Positions 25,540 through 34,417 of a DNA stretch of 40,638 nucleotides are shown here, piece by piece. The DNA is from Lachnospiraceae bacterium. Lineage in GTDB: Bacteria > Bacillota > Clostridia > Lachnospirales > Lachnospiraceae. Position numbers and translations under genes: made by a program. The stretch is from assembly GCA_022792835.1 (NCBI GenBank), contig JAAWBT010000048.1, forward strand, positions 1 through 40,638, written 5' to 3'. The notes under the pieces are model-generated. The model saw only the letters and a list, made by a program, of their open reading frames with translations. It did no database searches and was not told the origin of the DNA. The stretch's first letter is position 1. Each line of letters begins with the position of its first letter.

Positions 25540-26724
25540 GTGAAACGATTTATGGACGGAAGCAGCTATGGTTTATCTGTGATTGTGCCGGTTTATAATG
25601 CGGAATCAACACTTCAGTCTTGTGTAGAAAGTATTTTAAAGCAATCCTACAGAAATTTTGAACTGATCCTGGTAGATGACGGCTCTACAGACAATTCGCC
25701 TGTTTTGTGCGATGAATATGCACAGCAGGACAGCCGGGTGACAGTCATACATATCAAAAATTCCGGGACTTTTCAGGCAAGAAAGCAGGGGGCGAAAAGG
25801 GCTGTCGGGAAAATTCTTACATTCTCGGATGCCGACGACTGGCTCGAAGAGAATACATTTGAAGCGGCCTTGCAGATCTTGTGTAAATATGATCCGGATA
25901 TACTTGCCTATGCGTATGATTGTGGAGGCAGAGTGGAAAAGCATCTATATGGAGAAGGATTGTACTGTAAAAAAGAGATAAAAAACATAATCATTCCGGG
26001 AATGATGTATGATTTTTCTCACGGCAGAAGGAAACTGAATCCTTCCCTGTGCTGCAAACTGATAAAAAAACAGTTATTTGCAAAGGTGACAGAATCGGTA
26101 AAGGACAGGGTGACTCTTGGAGAGGATGCGCTTGTCACCTATCCTGCCGTATGTATGGCAGAAAGCATCTTTGTATGCAACAAGGCTTTGTATCATTACA
26201 GAGTCAACAGTTTTTCCTGTACGCAGACCTATCCTCTGGAAAGAATCCTAGAGATAAAGGCATTTCGGGATAACATGCTGCGGCTGTTTGACGGGATGGA
26301 TCTACTGGATCAAATGAGATATCAGGTCGAAAATTACGTACGGTCATTTTTGGCGGTGATGGTGAGAAAGTGGTATGGAATGGAGCTTTCGCCGATTTTG
26401 TTCAGCTTCCCTTATAGACATGTATCAAAAGGGGCAGGTGTTCTGATTTATGGAGCCGGAGATGTGGGAAAATCCTATATCAATGAACTAAAACTCACTC
26501 GCTATGCAGAGATTGCAGGATGGGCCGACAGAAACTATGGCAGCATAAAAGAGTATAACAGTGTGGATGTACTGGCTCCTGAAACAATAAAAGAGAAACG
26601 ATTTGATGTGTTGTTGATTGCGGTTTGGGAAGAAGACACAGCAAAAGCCATAGCGGCAGATTTGCTCAAGCTTGGAATTCCTGAGGAGAAGATTATGTGG
26701 AAAAAGCCGCTGCGGATAGTCTAG
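25540..26724 (+). CDS. Family 2 glycosyltransferase with C-terminal Rossmann-like module
   Basis: 394 residues from a GTG start placed after AAGGA; an ATG 12 nt later is the alternative. The GT-A domain has LSVIVPVYNAESTL, VDDGSTDNS and SDADDW. The C-terminal module (about 300-390) has VLIYGAGDVGKSYINEL, a WADRNYG turn and DVLLIAVWEED. Its middle region with TLGEDALVTYP parallels that of the enzyme at 22856, pointing to gene duplication inside the locus. Confidence 0.88.
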   Translation: MKRFMDGSSYGLSVIVPVYNAESTLQSCVESILKQSYRNFELILVDDGSTDNSPVLCDEYAQQDSRVTVIHIKNSGTFQARKQGAKRAVGKILTFSDADDWLEENTFEAALQILCKYDPDILAYAYDCGGRVEKHLYGEGLYCKKEIKNIIIPGMMYDFSHGRRKLNPSLCCKLIKKQLFAKVTESVKDRVTLGEDALVTYPAVCMAESIFVCNKALYHYRVNSFSCTQTYPLERILEIKAFRDNMLRLFDGMDLLDQMRYQVENYVRSFLAVMVRKWYGMELSPILFSFPYRHVSKGAGVLIYGAGDVGKSYINELKLTRYAEIAGWADRNYGSIKEYNSVDVLAPETIKEKRFDVLLIAVWEEDTAKAIAADLLKLGIPEEKIMWKKPLRIV

Positions 26725-26769
26725 TTTTTGAGAGAGAAAATCTGGCTTGGATTAAGGGGGGATTTTCAG

Positions 26770-27918
26770 ATGAATACAATCAGTATCATAGTTCCAATCT
26801 TTCGGGGAAGCTATTACATAGACGGTTTGATCAGACAGGCGGAGAGCTGCAGCGAAAAGCTATCCTGCGGGGGCCGTCTGGAGCTTGTATTTGTAAATGA
26901 CGATCCATCAGAAAGATTGCCAGAGAGTTATCACTCGACTTTGATAGATATCAAAATTTTAAACACAGATATCAACCGAGGCATCCATGGAGCCAGAGTG
27001 AGGGGATTGGAGGCATGCCTCGGGGAATATGTATTGTTTCTGGATCAGGATGACCGGATTGCTCCGACTTATTTTTCCAGTCAGATGGAATGTATGGAAA
27101 ATCATGACTGTGCGGTCTGCCAGCTGCTTCATGAAAAAAAGCGGTATTACAATACAGAATATCCCTTTAAAAAAATGATGACGAAGGAGTATATGCTGGA
27201 AAAAGGCTCACCGATCATTTCGCCGGGACAGGTGCTGCTTCGGAAAAAGGCGATACCGGAGATATGGAGGAAAGAAATTCTTGTAAATAACGGAGCAGAT
27301 GATTTTTTCCTGTGGCTTTGTATGGCAGCATCAGGAAGCTCATTTGCGTTAAATGAAGAGATTTTGTTTGAACATATGGTTCGATATGACAATACTTCAT
27401 GGAATTCTTATCGTATGCTGCGCTCTGAAGAGGAGATGGTATACCTCTTAAAGAAAAACCGTCTCTTTTCTGAGGAAGAGGCAGGAAAGCTTGAAAAAAT
27501 GCTGCGGGATATACAGAGAAAAAGGCAGGAGAATTTAGATAAGTTCCGAAAAATGTTTTATGTTTTAAAGGATTTGTCCATGGCAGAAGAAAATGACCTG
27601 GAACACTGTCTGGAAAAGAAGGGGTTATACAATATTGCCCTTTACGGCGGCGGGTATCTGGGAAAGTATATTTTGAAGAAACTGGAAAAGGGCAGAATAA
27701 AAATTCATTACATCATTGATCAGAATGCAGCCTTTCTGGAACTGGGGTATCCGGCTTTTACACTGGAAGAAGAACTGGAAGAGGTGGATGCAGTGATTGT
27801 TACTCTGGTACAGAAAGAGGAAGCAGTTATCAATGGATTGAAAAAAAAGCTGAGAGCAGTGATTGTTACCGTCAGAGAGCTGGCGACAGAGCTCGGACAA
27901 GAGGAGATCATATGGTAA
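26770..27918 (+). CDS. Family 2 glycosyltransferase with C-terminal Rossmann-like module
   Basis: 382 residues from the ATG at 26770, 8 nt after AAGGGGG; an upstream in-frame start adds 14 residues but lies ahead of that site. The GT-A domain has ISIIVPIFRGSYYI, VNDDPSE and the acidic LDQDDR. A Lys/Glu-rich helical stretch links to the C-terminal module (about 285-375: ALYGGGYLGKYILKKL, IIDQNAAF, DAVIVTLVQ). The module here has GGG rather than GAG. It overlaps the next gene by 7 nt. Confidence 0.88.
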   Translation: MNTISIIVPIFRGSYYIDGLIRQAESCSEKLSCGGRLELVFVNDDPSERLPESYHSTLIDIKILNTDINRGIHGARVRGLEACLGEYVLFLDQDDRIAPTYFSSQMECMENHDCAVCQLLHEKKRYYNTEYPFKKMMTKEYMLEKGSPIISPGQVLLRKKAIPEIWRKEILVNNGADDFFLWLCMAASGSSFALNEEILFEHMVRYDNTSWNSYRMLRSEEEMVYLLKKNRLFSEEEAGKLEKMLRDIQRKRQENLDKFRKMFYVLKDLSMAEENDLEHCLEKKGLYNIALYGGGYLGKYILKKLEKGRIKIHYIIDQNAAFLELGYPAFTLEEELEEVDAVIVTLVQKEEAVINGLKKKLRAVIVTVRELATELGQEEIIW

Positions 27919-29120
27919 AGGTGTCGGTTGTTATCCCTGTCTATAACACAGAACGCTACCTCAGACGATGTCTGGACAGTGTACGGGCACAGACATTGGA
28001 GGACTTGGAGATCATCTGTGTGGATGACGGTTCCACTGATTCCAGCCCGTATATTTTGCGGGAGTATGGAGAAAAAGATAAAAGAATCCATCTGATTTAT
28101 AAAGAAAATGGAGGAGTAGTGTCGGCACGAAATGCCGGGATAAAGGCGGCTGCAGGGAGATATATTGGTTTTGTGGACAGTGATGACTGGATAGAACCAC
28201 AGATGTATGAAAATCTGTATCTGCATGGGATTGAGAGCAAGGCGGATATGGTAAGCAGCGGCTATTTTTTAGAAGGAAATTACATAACCGTACATTATGA
28301 TGACGTTCCGCCAGGTTTTTATGATGACATGAAAATGGATTTTCTGAGAGAAAATGCGATTTTTAATTGGAAAACAAGAGAGGTTGGTGTTCGGGGCAGT
28401 TTGTGCTGTAAACTTTTTTTAGCAGAACCATTAAAAAGAATCCATGCACAGATTCCAGACAAGCTTTCTATGTCAGAAGATAAAATGTGCGTATTATCTT
28501 ATCTGCTGGACAGTGATAGAGTGTATATTATGAAGGAAGCATTTTACCACTATATCATCCATGAGGATTCGGCGGTGCATACCCCGAATCCTCGCTACCT
28601 GGAAGCAGTCAACGCTGTCTACCAATATATTATCAGATTGTATGACCATCCGGCATTCACAAAAGCCATGCGGACGCAGGCAGAATTATATATTACAGAA
28701 ATGTTGTACAAAGGGATTAATTCCCGCATGGGATTTGAAAACCAGAACTTGCTGTGGCTTGACTCATATTGGCTTGAAAAAATGCCGCAAGACTTCAGGG
28801 TGGTTTTGTACGGAGCCGGGGAACTGGGAGAGGCTTACAGGCGGCAGATGAGATTCCGGAAAGACCTTGTGTTTGAGGCATGTGTGGATGCGGCATGGGA
28901 AAAGCTCACAGGAGCGGCTATGCAGGTGTGTCCGCCAGAGAGACTGCTGGAACTGGAATATGATGCGGTGGTGATCACGATAAAAAATCCACAGAAAGCG
29001 CAGGAAGTGAAAAGCAGCCTGGTGGCTCTGGGAATATCGGAAGAAAAGATCCGATGGTATGAACAAAAAGAAATTTTCTGGAAATATGCGGAGGTAAACG
29101 GTTGGATAGGATCAGATTGA
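27912..29120 (+). CDS. Family 2 glycosyltransferase with C-terminal Rossmann-like module
   Basis: 402 residues. The GT-A domain has VSVVIPVYNTERYL, VDDGSTDSS, GGVVSARNAGI and the metal-binding VDSDDW. The C-terminal module (about 297-390) has VVLYGAGELGEAYRRQM, CVDAAWEK and DAVVITIKNPQ. AGAGGAGA precedes the ATG. It overlaps genes on both sides (7 nt upstream, 19 nt downstream), so the four genes from 26770 are tightly coupled. Confidence 0.9.
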   Translation: MVKVSVVIPVYNTERYLRRCLDSVRAQTLEDLEIICVDDGSTDSSPYILREYGEKDKRIHLIYKENGGVVSARNAGIKAAAGRYIGFVDSDDWIEPQMYENLYLHGIESKADMVSSGYFLEGNYITVHYDDVPPGFYDDMKMDFLRENAIFNWKTREVGVRGSLCCKLFLAEPLKRIHAQIPDKLSMSEDKMCVLSYLLDSDRVYIMKEAFYHYIIHEDSAVHTPNPRYLEAVNAVYQYIIRLYDHPAFTKAMRTQAELYITEMLYKGINSRMGFENQNLLWLDSYWLEKMPQDFRVVLYGAGELGEAYRRQMRFRKDLVFEACVDAAWEKLTGAAMQVCPPERLLELEYDAVVITIKNPQKAQEVKSSLVALGISEEKIRWYEQKEIFWKYAEVNGWIGSD

Positions 29121-30649
29121 AAAAACTGGAGGAGCCGGATATCGAGCTGATTGAAGGCAGGGCATTGTACTGTTATGAGAAATCCGAGGCGTATTTATCA
29201 GAATTAAAGGCAGAGTTTCCCGTGCTGATAGAAAAGCTTGCCGGAATTGTAGATGATAATAAGCGAAATCAGGGAACCTTTTGCTGGGAGGGACTCTGCA
29301 TTCCGGTGGAAGATTCTTCCTGGCTTTTTCGGATAGACTGGACCAAATCGGTTCTCCTCATCACGAGTGATTACCATAGAGAGGCTTATGAAAAGTTGAG
29401 TGAAACGCTGCCATTGTCCGGAGGTGGGGGAACCATTTATTATTATGCGGACAGAGAAACGGAAATAGAGATGGACTACCGGGAAAAATACAAAGATACT
29501 GAACTGGAGAATATTATCTTGTTCCGCAGCGGCCCTTGCGCGTCTTCCTATGTAAAAGGTATGGATTTTGCGGATAATGCCAGGGCGCTTTTTGAATATA
29601 TGCTGTCAAAGAATCTGAATGAGAGATATGAACTTGTCTGGCTGGTAAAAGATCCGGAAGAATTTATCCGTTTCAGAGAAATGAAAAATGTGACCTTTCT
29701 TTCGTTTGACTGGTCCGTATCGGAGATTCCTGAAGAGCAGACGCGCTATTACCGGGCACTCTGCCTTGCCAGATATATATTTTTTACGGATGCCTATGGC
29801 TTTGCCAGAAACAGCCGTCCAGATCAAATCCGGGTTCAATTGTGGCATGGATGTGGATTTAAGACCAGAGTGAATTTTGTACGATGCGAAAAACGATACG
29901 AGTTTACTACAGTGATCAGTGACTTGTATGCGAACATTCATCAGGATATTTACGGACTTCGCAAAGATCAGACGTTGGTAACCGGATATGCAAAGGAAGA
30001 CTGGCTATTCCATCCTGCGGCGGCTGCATTGGAGAAGCTGAACATTCCCGCAGCAGGCAGCTGTATTTTCTGGCTGCCCACCTTTCGAACGGCGAAAAGC
30101 AGTCTGATGCAGCTGAATGAATATGCCTTAAAAGGGGAGACGGGGCTTCCACTTGTCGTTACATATGAAAAAATGGAGGAGTTGGAACAGCTGTTGGAAG
30201 AGCTGGATACAGTGCTGCTCATAAAGCTCCATCCTTTTCAGGCCCGGGAACAGGTGGGGCAGATCCATATGGAACATATCTGGCTTTTGGATAATGACCT
30301 TCTTGCGGACATGGATATCCAGATCAATGAGCTTTTGGGTCATGCAGATGGATTGATCAGCGATTACTCATCCGCTGCCGTTGACTATATGCTGCTCGAC
30401 CGGCCGATCGGTTTTACACTTGATGATGTGGAGGAGTATAAAAAAAGCCGGGGGTTTGTGTTCGACAATATCAGGGAATGGCTTCCAGGGGCTGAGCTCT
30501 TCTCGTTTGAACAGCTTTGCACATTTATAAAAGATACGGCCACAAATCAAGATCCTCATAGAGAAAAGCGGCAGAGGCTTGTGGATATCATGCACAAATA
30601 TGGGGATGATCAGAATTGTCGGAGAATTGTGGAAGCGCTGCATATTTGA
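29102..30649 (+). CDS. CDP-glycerol:polyglycerol-phosphate transferase-like protein
   Basis: 515 residues from a TTG start placed 6 nt after GGAGG and overlapping the preceding gene. The N-terminal 120 or so residues (GIVDDNKRNQGTF...LLITSDYHREAYEKL) look like a trimmed form of the module shared with the glycosyltransferases. The rest is TagB/TagF-type glycerophosphotransferase: QVQLWHGCG-like (QLWHGCGFK), PTFR, LIKLHP and the SDYSSAAVDYMLLDRP signature. Such enzymes add glycerol- or other polyol-phosphate units to teichoic-acid-like polymers at the membrane. The glycan made here is therefore probably phosphate-containing. No tagD-like CTP enzyme is in the window. Confidence 0.87.
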   Translation: MDRIRLKKLEEPDIELIEGRALYCYEKSEAYLSELKAEFPVLIEKLAGIVDDNKRNQGTFCWEGLCIPVEDSSWLFRIDWTKSVLLITSDYHREAYEKLSETLPLSGGGGTIYYYADRETEIEMDYREKYKDTELENIILFRSGPCASSYVKGMDFADNARALFEYMLSKNLNERYELVWLVKDPEEFIRFREMKNVTFLSFDWSVSEIPEEQTRYYRALCLARYIFFTDAYGFARNSRPDQIRVQLWHGCGFKTRVNFVRCEKRYEFTTVISDLYANIHQDIYGLRKDQTLVTGYAKEDWLFHPAAAALEKLNIPAAGSCIFWLPTFRTAKSSLMQLNEYALKGETGLPLVVTYEKMEELEQLLEELDTVLLIKLHPFQAREQVGQIHMEHIWLLDNDLLADMDIQINELLGHADGLISDYSSAAVDYMLLDRPIGFTLDDVEEYKKSRGFVFDNIREWLPGAELFSFEQLCTFIKDTATNQDPHREKRQRLVDIMHKYGDDQNCRRIVEALHI

Positions 30650-30693
30650 TTCCGATGGCAGACCAGCACATTAAAAGCCAGAGAAAAATACAA

Positions 30694-30722
30694 TTGAAAG
30701 CCCCCGGCGGATGTGATATGAT
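30694..30722 (+). promoter_or_regulatory. Promoter of the 30794 gene
   Basis: TTGAAA (30694-30699), a 17-bp spacer and TATGAT (30717-30722), with TGA before the -10 (extended -10). It starts a separate transcription unit after the glycosyltransferase genes. Confidence 0.7.
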
Positions 30723-30793
30723 TGAAAAAATAGATTTAGCGGTGTGATTTGGGAGCAGGACATCGTCCGCACAGGAAAATAGAAGGAGCCAGC

Positions 30794-32152
30794 ATGAGAC
30801 TTTATTATAAGAAGCAGTACCTGACGGCCCTGGAGAGGCTTTCAGAGGTACAGACAGAGATTGTCAATCTGATAGAAAAGAAGCAGTCCCAGGAGGCTGC
30901 AGATATACTGGAGCAGTGCCAGCAGGAGGCGATCCGCATCGGGACGGCGGTTGAGGAGTCTGAAGGGGAAGGGACGGAGGCTGTACACAGTCTGGAGCAG
31001 TACTGTGAACTGATCTATCAGCTTTATGAAGAGGTGCTGCAGGGAGCGACTGTCAATGGAAGGCAGCGGGTGAAGAAGCTGCAAAAGCTTTTGCAGAAAG
31101 CGGAAAGCAGTTTGAGGCATGAGATTCGGACACAGAAGGAGGCAGTATTTCTGCCCTACAAGGCATCCATGTGGGATTCCTTGGAATCCGTATGGAAGGT
31201 AGCCAATGAGGATCCGGACTGCAATGCGGTGGTGGTGCCGATCCCCTATTATGACAAGAATCCAGACGGAACCTTCCGGGAAATGCACTACGAGATTGAC
31301 CAATTTCCTGCCGATGTTCCGGTGGTACATTATACGGTTTACGATTTTGGGAAGAACCATCCGGATAAGATTTTCATCCACAATCCTTATGATGACGGAA
31401 ATTATGTGACAAGCGTTCATCCGTTTTTCTTCTCTGAGAATCTGAAACGATATACAGATGAACTGATCTATATTCCCTACTTTATTCTGAACGAGATCGA
31501 CCCGTCCAACGAGGAGGCTGTGAAGGGGATGGAGCATTTCTGCATGACGGCGGGAGTGGTCAACGCGGACCGGGTGATCGTGCAGTCAGAGGCCATGAAG
31601 CAGATTTATGTGAATGTGCTGTCAAAGTATTTGGGAGAAGAGAAACGCCCTTACTGGCAGGAGAAAATACTGGGACTTGGTTCCCCGAAGGTGGACCGGG
31701 TGTGCAATCCAAGAAGCGAAGACCTGGAGCTGCCAGAAGAGTGGGAAAGGTTGGTCCAGACAGAGGCCGGAGCCCGAAAAAAAATAATTTTTTATAATAC
31801 CAGCGTGAGCGCACTTTTACATCACGGGGAAGATATGCTTGCCAAGATGGAGGAGGTGTTTCGGGTGTTTGAGGAACACCGCGATACAGTGACGCTTCTG
31901 TGGCGCCCCCATCCTTTGATTGAGGCTACACTGACCTCTATGCGCCCGGCGCTGTGGGAGACTTATGAAGGGATGGTGCAGAAATACCAGGCGGCAGGAT
32001 GGGGAATCTACGACGATTCCGCCAATATGAACCGGGCCATAGCGGTAAGCGACGGTTATTATGGAGACTGGAGTTCCATTGTGTGGCTCTATCAGAAGAC
32101 AGGGAAGCCGATTATGATACAGGACTGTGCAGTCCGGGAGGGAACCCATTAA
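30794..32152 (+). CDS. Glycerophosphotransferase-like cytosolic protein, unassigned
   Basis: 452 residues from the ATG at 30794, 5 nt after AGAAGGAG. Residues 1-125 are helical and charged, probably coiled coil. The remainder has alternating strands and helices with YKASMWDSLESVW, IPYYDKNPDG, IYIPYF and, near the end, LLWRPHPLIE and SDGYYGDWSSIVW. The WRPHP and SD-x-x-x-D-x-S motifs echo those of the CDP-glycerol phosphotransferase family (K-L-H-P and S-D-Y-S-S). A distant relationship and a role in the same polymer pathway are plausible, but this is not a typical member. Confidence 0.75.
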   Translation: MRLYYKKQYLTALERLSEVQTEIVNLIEKKQSQEAADILEQCQQEAIRIGTAVEESEGEGTEAVHSLEQYCELIYQLYEEVLQGATVNGRQRVKKLQKLLQKAESSLRHEIRTQKEAVFLPYKASMWDSLESVWKVANEDPDCNAVVVPIPYYDKNPDGTFREMHYEIDQFPADVPVVHYTVYDFGKNHPDKIFIHNPYDDGNYVTSVHPFFFSENLKRYTDELIYIPYFILNEIDPSNEEAVKGMEHFCMTAGVVNADRVIVQSEAMKQIYVNVLSKYLGEEKRPYWQEKILGLGSPKVDRVCNPRSEDLELPEEWERLVQTEAGARKKIIFYNTSVSALLHHGEDMLAKMEEVFRVFEEHRDTVTLLWRPHPLIEATLTSMRPALWETYEGMVQKYQAAGWGIYDDSANMNRAIAVSDGYYGDWSSIVWLYQKTGKPIMIQDCAVREGTH

Positions 32153-32180
32153 AAATTCCGCTTTGCAAGTCCCACAGCCC

Positions 32181-32209
32181 TTGAATAATAGGATAAACTG
32201 TGGTATGAT
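32181..32209 (+). promoter_or_regulatory. Promoter of the small membrane-protein gene
   Basis: TTGAAT (32181-32186), a 17-bp spacer and TATGAT (32204-32209), with TGG before the -10 (extended -10). Confidence 0.7.
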
Positions 32210-32290
32210 ATCCAAGTATCGGCTTTGGGGCTTATCTGCTTTCAGGTGGTAGTCTACAGCCGGAATTTGCAGGGAAAGGGATTTATCATT

Positions 32291-32653
32291 ATGAGTCAGC
32301 AGAAGGTAGATAAGTATAAAGAGCAGAAAGCAAAAAGAAAAGAACTGGTTGAGAAGGAACGGAAACAGCGGAAGCGCATGAAGGCGCTGGTGATCGCTGT
32401 TGTGCTTGTGGTTGCGGCCGGAGTGGGGACGGGGATCGGTTTTACCATCCGCAACCAGTATTTGAAGATTCAGAATTCAAAGCCGGATTATTCCAGCAGT
32501 TCTCTGGTGCTCCAGGATATGGCAGGTATTTTGGCAGAGGAGACGTCAGAGGCAGCCGGTGAGAACGGCGGGGAAGAATCAGGAGAGACAAAAGATGCCG
32601 GAGAGACGGAAGCGGTAAAAGAGACGGAAGCCGCTGACGGGACAGAGAATTAA
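32291..32653 (+). CDS. Small single-pass membrane protein, function unknown
   Basis: 120 residues from the ATG at 32291. The first 32 residues are very basic (Lys/Arg/Glu helix) and inside. One membrane segment follows (about 33-52, VIAVVLVVAAGVGTGIGF). The outside tail ends in a Glu/Thr/Ala-rich low-complexity stretch with repeated ETEA/ETKD units. No family is recognised. It has its own promoter and hairpin, so it is a one-gene unit. AAAGGG lies 10 nt upstream, a moderate ribosome binding site. Confidence 0.7.
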   Translation: MSQQKVDKYKEQKAKRKELVEKERKQRKRMKALVIAVVLVVAAGVGTGIGFTIRNQYLKIQNSKPDYSSSSLVLQDMAGILAEETSEAAGENGGEESGETKDAGETEAVKETEAADGTEN

Positions 32654-32689
32654 ACAAGCGGAGGGAGCAGGCGTGTTCCCTCCGCTTGT
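32654..32689 (+). terminator. 13-bp hairpin after the small membrane-protein gene
   Basis: A perfect 13-bp stem (32654-32666 with 32677-32689) and a 10-nt loop, starting 1 nt after the stop codon. No T run follows directly; the nearest is at 32706-32712. It could be a terminator with a poor tail or a 3' stabilising structure. Confidence 0.6.
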
Positions 32690-32809
32690 ACGTGATAAAA
32701 TCAAATTTTTTTCACGGTTATAACACAGTTTTATCACATTTTACTGGTATTCTAAGGTCATTGAAGAGAAGAACAGCCAGAACAGATATCAGAGAAAGGA
32801 AAAGATAAT

Positions 32810-34213
32810 ATGAACGATTATTATGGAAATGATAATTCTCAAAACGAATACGGGAAAGAAACAGGTTCCAATTCATCCGTATATACTTATATTCCAACGG
32901 AGCCCATAGAGCCGGAAACCATCAAAAAACGGGAAAAGAAGAAAAAAAGAGGTGGCGGCGGTTTCTGGAAGAAGCTGGGCGTGTTTCTTCTGTGCGGCGT
33001 GCTCTTTGGCGGCGCAGGGGCGGGCGCCTTTATCGGGGTCATGAAGATCAGCGGCTATGAGAAAAAGCTTCAGGATGCGGTGGATGCGGCCAACCGTCCG
33101 GCGGAGACGAAGGTGGCAAAGGTGGAGCAGGCAGAGACGACTCCCACCAGCACGGGAGGAGCCGTCTCTTCCGGAAACGCCGTCGCCGATGTGGCGGAGA
33201 ATGCTATGCCCTCTATCGTGGCCATTACCAACACCCAAATGTATGAAAGCAACGGCTGGGATTACTTTTTCTACGGAGGCGGAAACCGGGAGATGAGCGG
33301 AAGCGGCTCTGGGATCATTGTAGGGCAGAATGAGACAGAGCTTCTGGTAGTGACCAATTATCATGTGATTGCCGGGGCGGATTCTCTGACTGTGACTTTT
33401 ACAGACGGGAATACAGCAGAAGCCCAGGTGAAAGGAACTGCGGAGGACAATGACCTGGCGGTGATCGCCATTCCCTTAGATTCCATGGATAAAGACACCT
33501 TGGGTGCCATCAAAGTTGCGACCATGGGCGATTCCAATAGTCTGCGGGTGGGCGACGAGGTGATCGCCATCGGAAATGCCCTTGGTTACGGGCAGTCATT
33601 AACCTATGGACATGTCAGCGCCCTGAGCCGGGAAGTGACCATTGACAATAAGACGCTTACCCTGCTCCAGACGGATGCGGCCATCAACCCAGGAAACAGC
33701 GGCGGCGCCCTGTTGAATATGAAGGGAGAGCTGATTGGGATCAATGCGGCGAAATATTCCAGCGAGGATGTGGAAGGCATGGGCTTTGCCATTCCTGTAT
33801 CAGAAGCCCAGGATATCATCTACAGCCTGATGACAAAGCAGACCAGGACTGTGGTGGATGAGGAGGATGCTTCCTGGCTGGGGATCAACGGCGTGGATAT
33901 GAACGGGAATGATGCAAGGCAGTATAATATGCCGGAGGGCGTGTATATCTACAGCATCGTTGAGGACGGCCCGGCAGCGGCTTCAGAACTCATGGAGCGG
34001 GATATCATTACGGCAATTGAGGGCAGCAGAATCTCTTCCATGAACGAGTTAAAGAATATGCTTTCCTATTATGCGGGCGACACGCAGATAGAGCTGACTG
34101 TACAGAGGTTGGAAAATAATGAGTATGTGGAGAAAAAGCTCTCTGTTACTCTGGGATATCGGAGAGACTACCAGGGACAAAGTGAGACGGAAGTCCCGGA
34201 GCAGAATAGATAA
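32810..34213 (+). CDS. htrA: HtrA/DegP-type membrane-anchored serine protease
   Basis: 467 residues: a cytosolic N-terminus of about 50 residues, one membrane segment (about 55-80), a low-complexity linker, a trypsin-like protease domain and a C-terminal PDZ domain (about 365-455). The catalytic triad is present: His185 (TNYHVI), Asp215 (DNDLAVI) and Ser297 (NPGNSGGAL). It works outside the membrane on misfolded exported proteins, which fits an envelope-gene neighbourhood. The start is ATG after AAAGGAAAAG. Confidence 0.93.
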   Translation: MNDYYGNDNSQNEYGKETGSNSSVYTYIPTEPIEPETIKKREKKKKRGGGGFWKKLGVFLLCGVLFGGAGAGAFIGVMKISGYEKKLQDAVDAANRPAETKVAKVEQAETTPTSTGGAVSSGNAVADVAENAMPSIVAITNTQMYESNGWDYFFYGGGNREMSGSGSGIIVGQNETELLVVTNYHVIAGADSLTVTFTDGNTAEAQVKGTAEDNDLAVIAIPLDSMDKDTLGAIKVATMGDSNSLRVGDEVIAIGNALGYGQSLTYGHVSALSREVTIDNKTLTLLQTDAAINPGNSGGALLNMKGELIGINAAKYSSEDVEGMGFAIPVSEAQDIIYSLMTKQTRTVVDEEDASWLGINGVDMNGNDARQYNMPEGVYIYSIVEDGPAAASELMERDIITAIEGSRISSMNELKNMLSYYAGDTQIELTVQRLENNEYVEKKLSVTLGYRRDYQGQSETEVPEQNR

Positions 34214-34234
34214 ATAAGAAAAGAAAGAAGCACA

Positions 34235-34280
34235 GCCTGCGGTGTCTGGGGGAAGGACGCTGCAGGCCCTTTGCATTTTC
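34235..34280 (+). terminator. Intrinsic terminator after htrA
   Basis: A 12-bp stem with two G-U pairs (34235-34246 with 34256-34267), followed by CCTTTGCATTTTC, a moderate U tract. Confidence 0.7.
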
Positions 34281-34312
34281 TGGTTGTTCCGGAAGGTTCA
34301 TAAAAAGTTTAC

Positions 34313-34341
34313 TTGTCCCATATCTACATCTCATATATAAT
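34313..34341 (+). promoter_or_regulatory. Promoter of the ClpX-like gene
   Basis: TTGTCC (34313-34318), a 17-bp spacer and a perfect TATAAT (34336-34341). The 5' leader is about 70 nt. No CIRCE-like or CtsR-like operator was noticed. Confidence 0.7.
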
Positions 34342-34417
34342 AGTAATGTTAGGGCCAAAAAGCCTGTTGATCCCCATATCTATAATGGATCGAGAATGCA
34401 AAAAAGAGGAGAATTCC

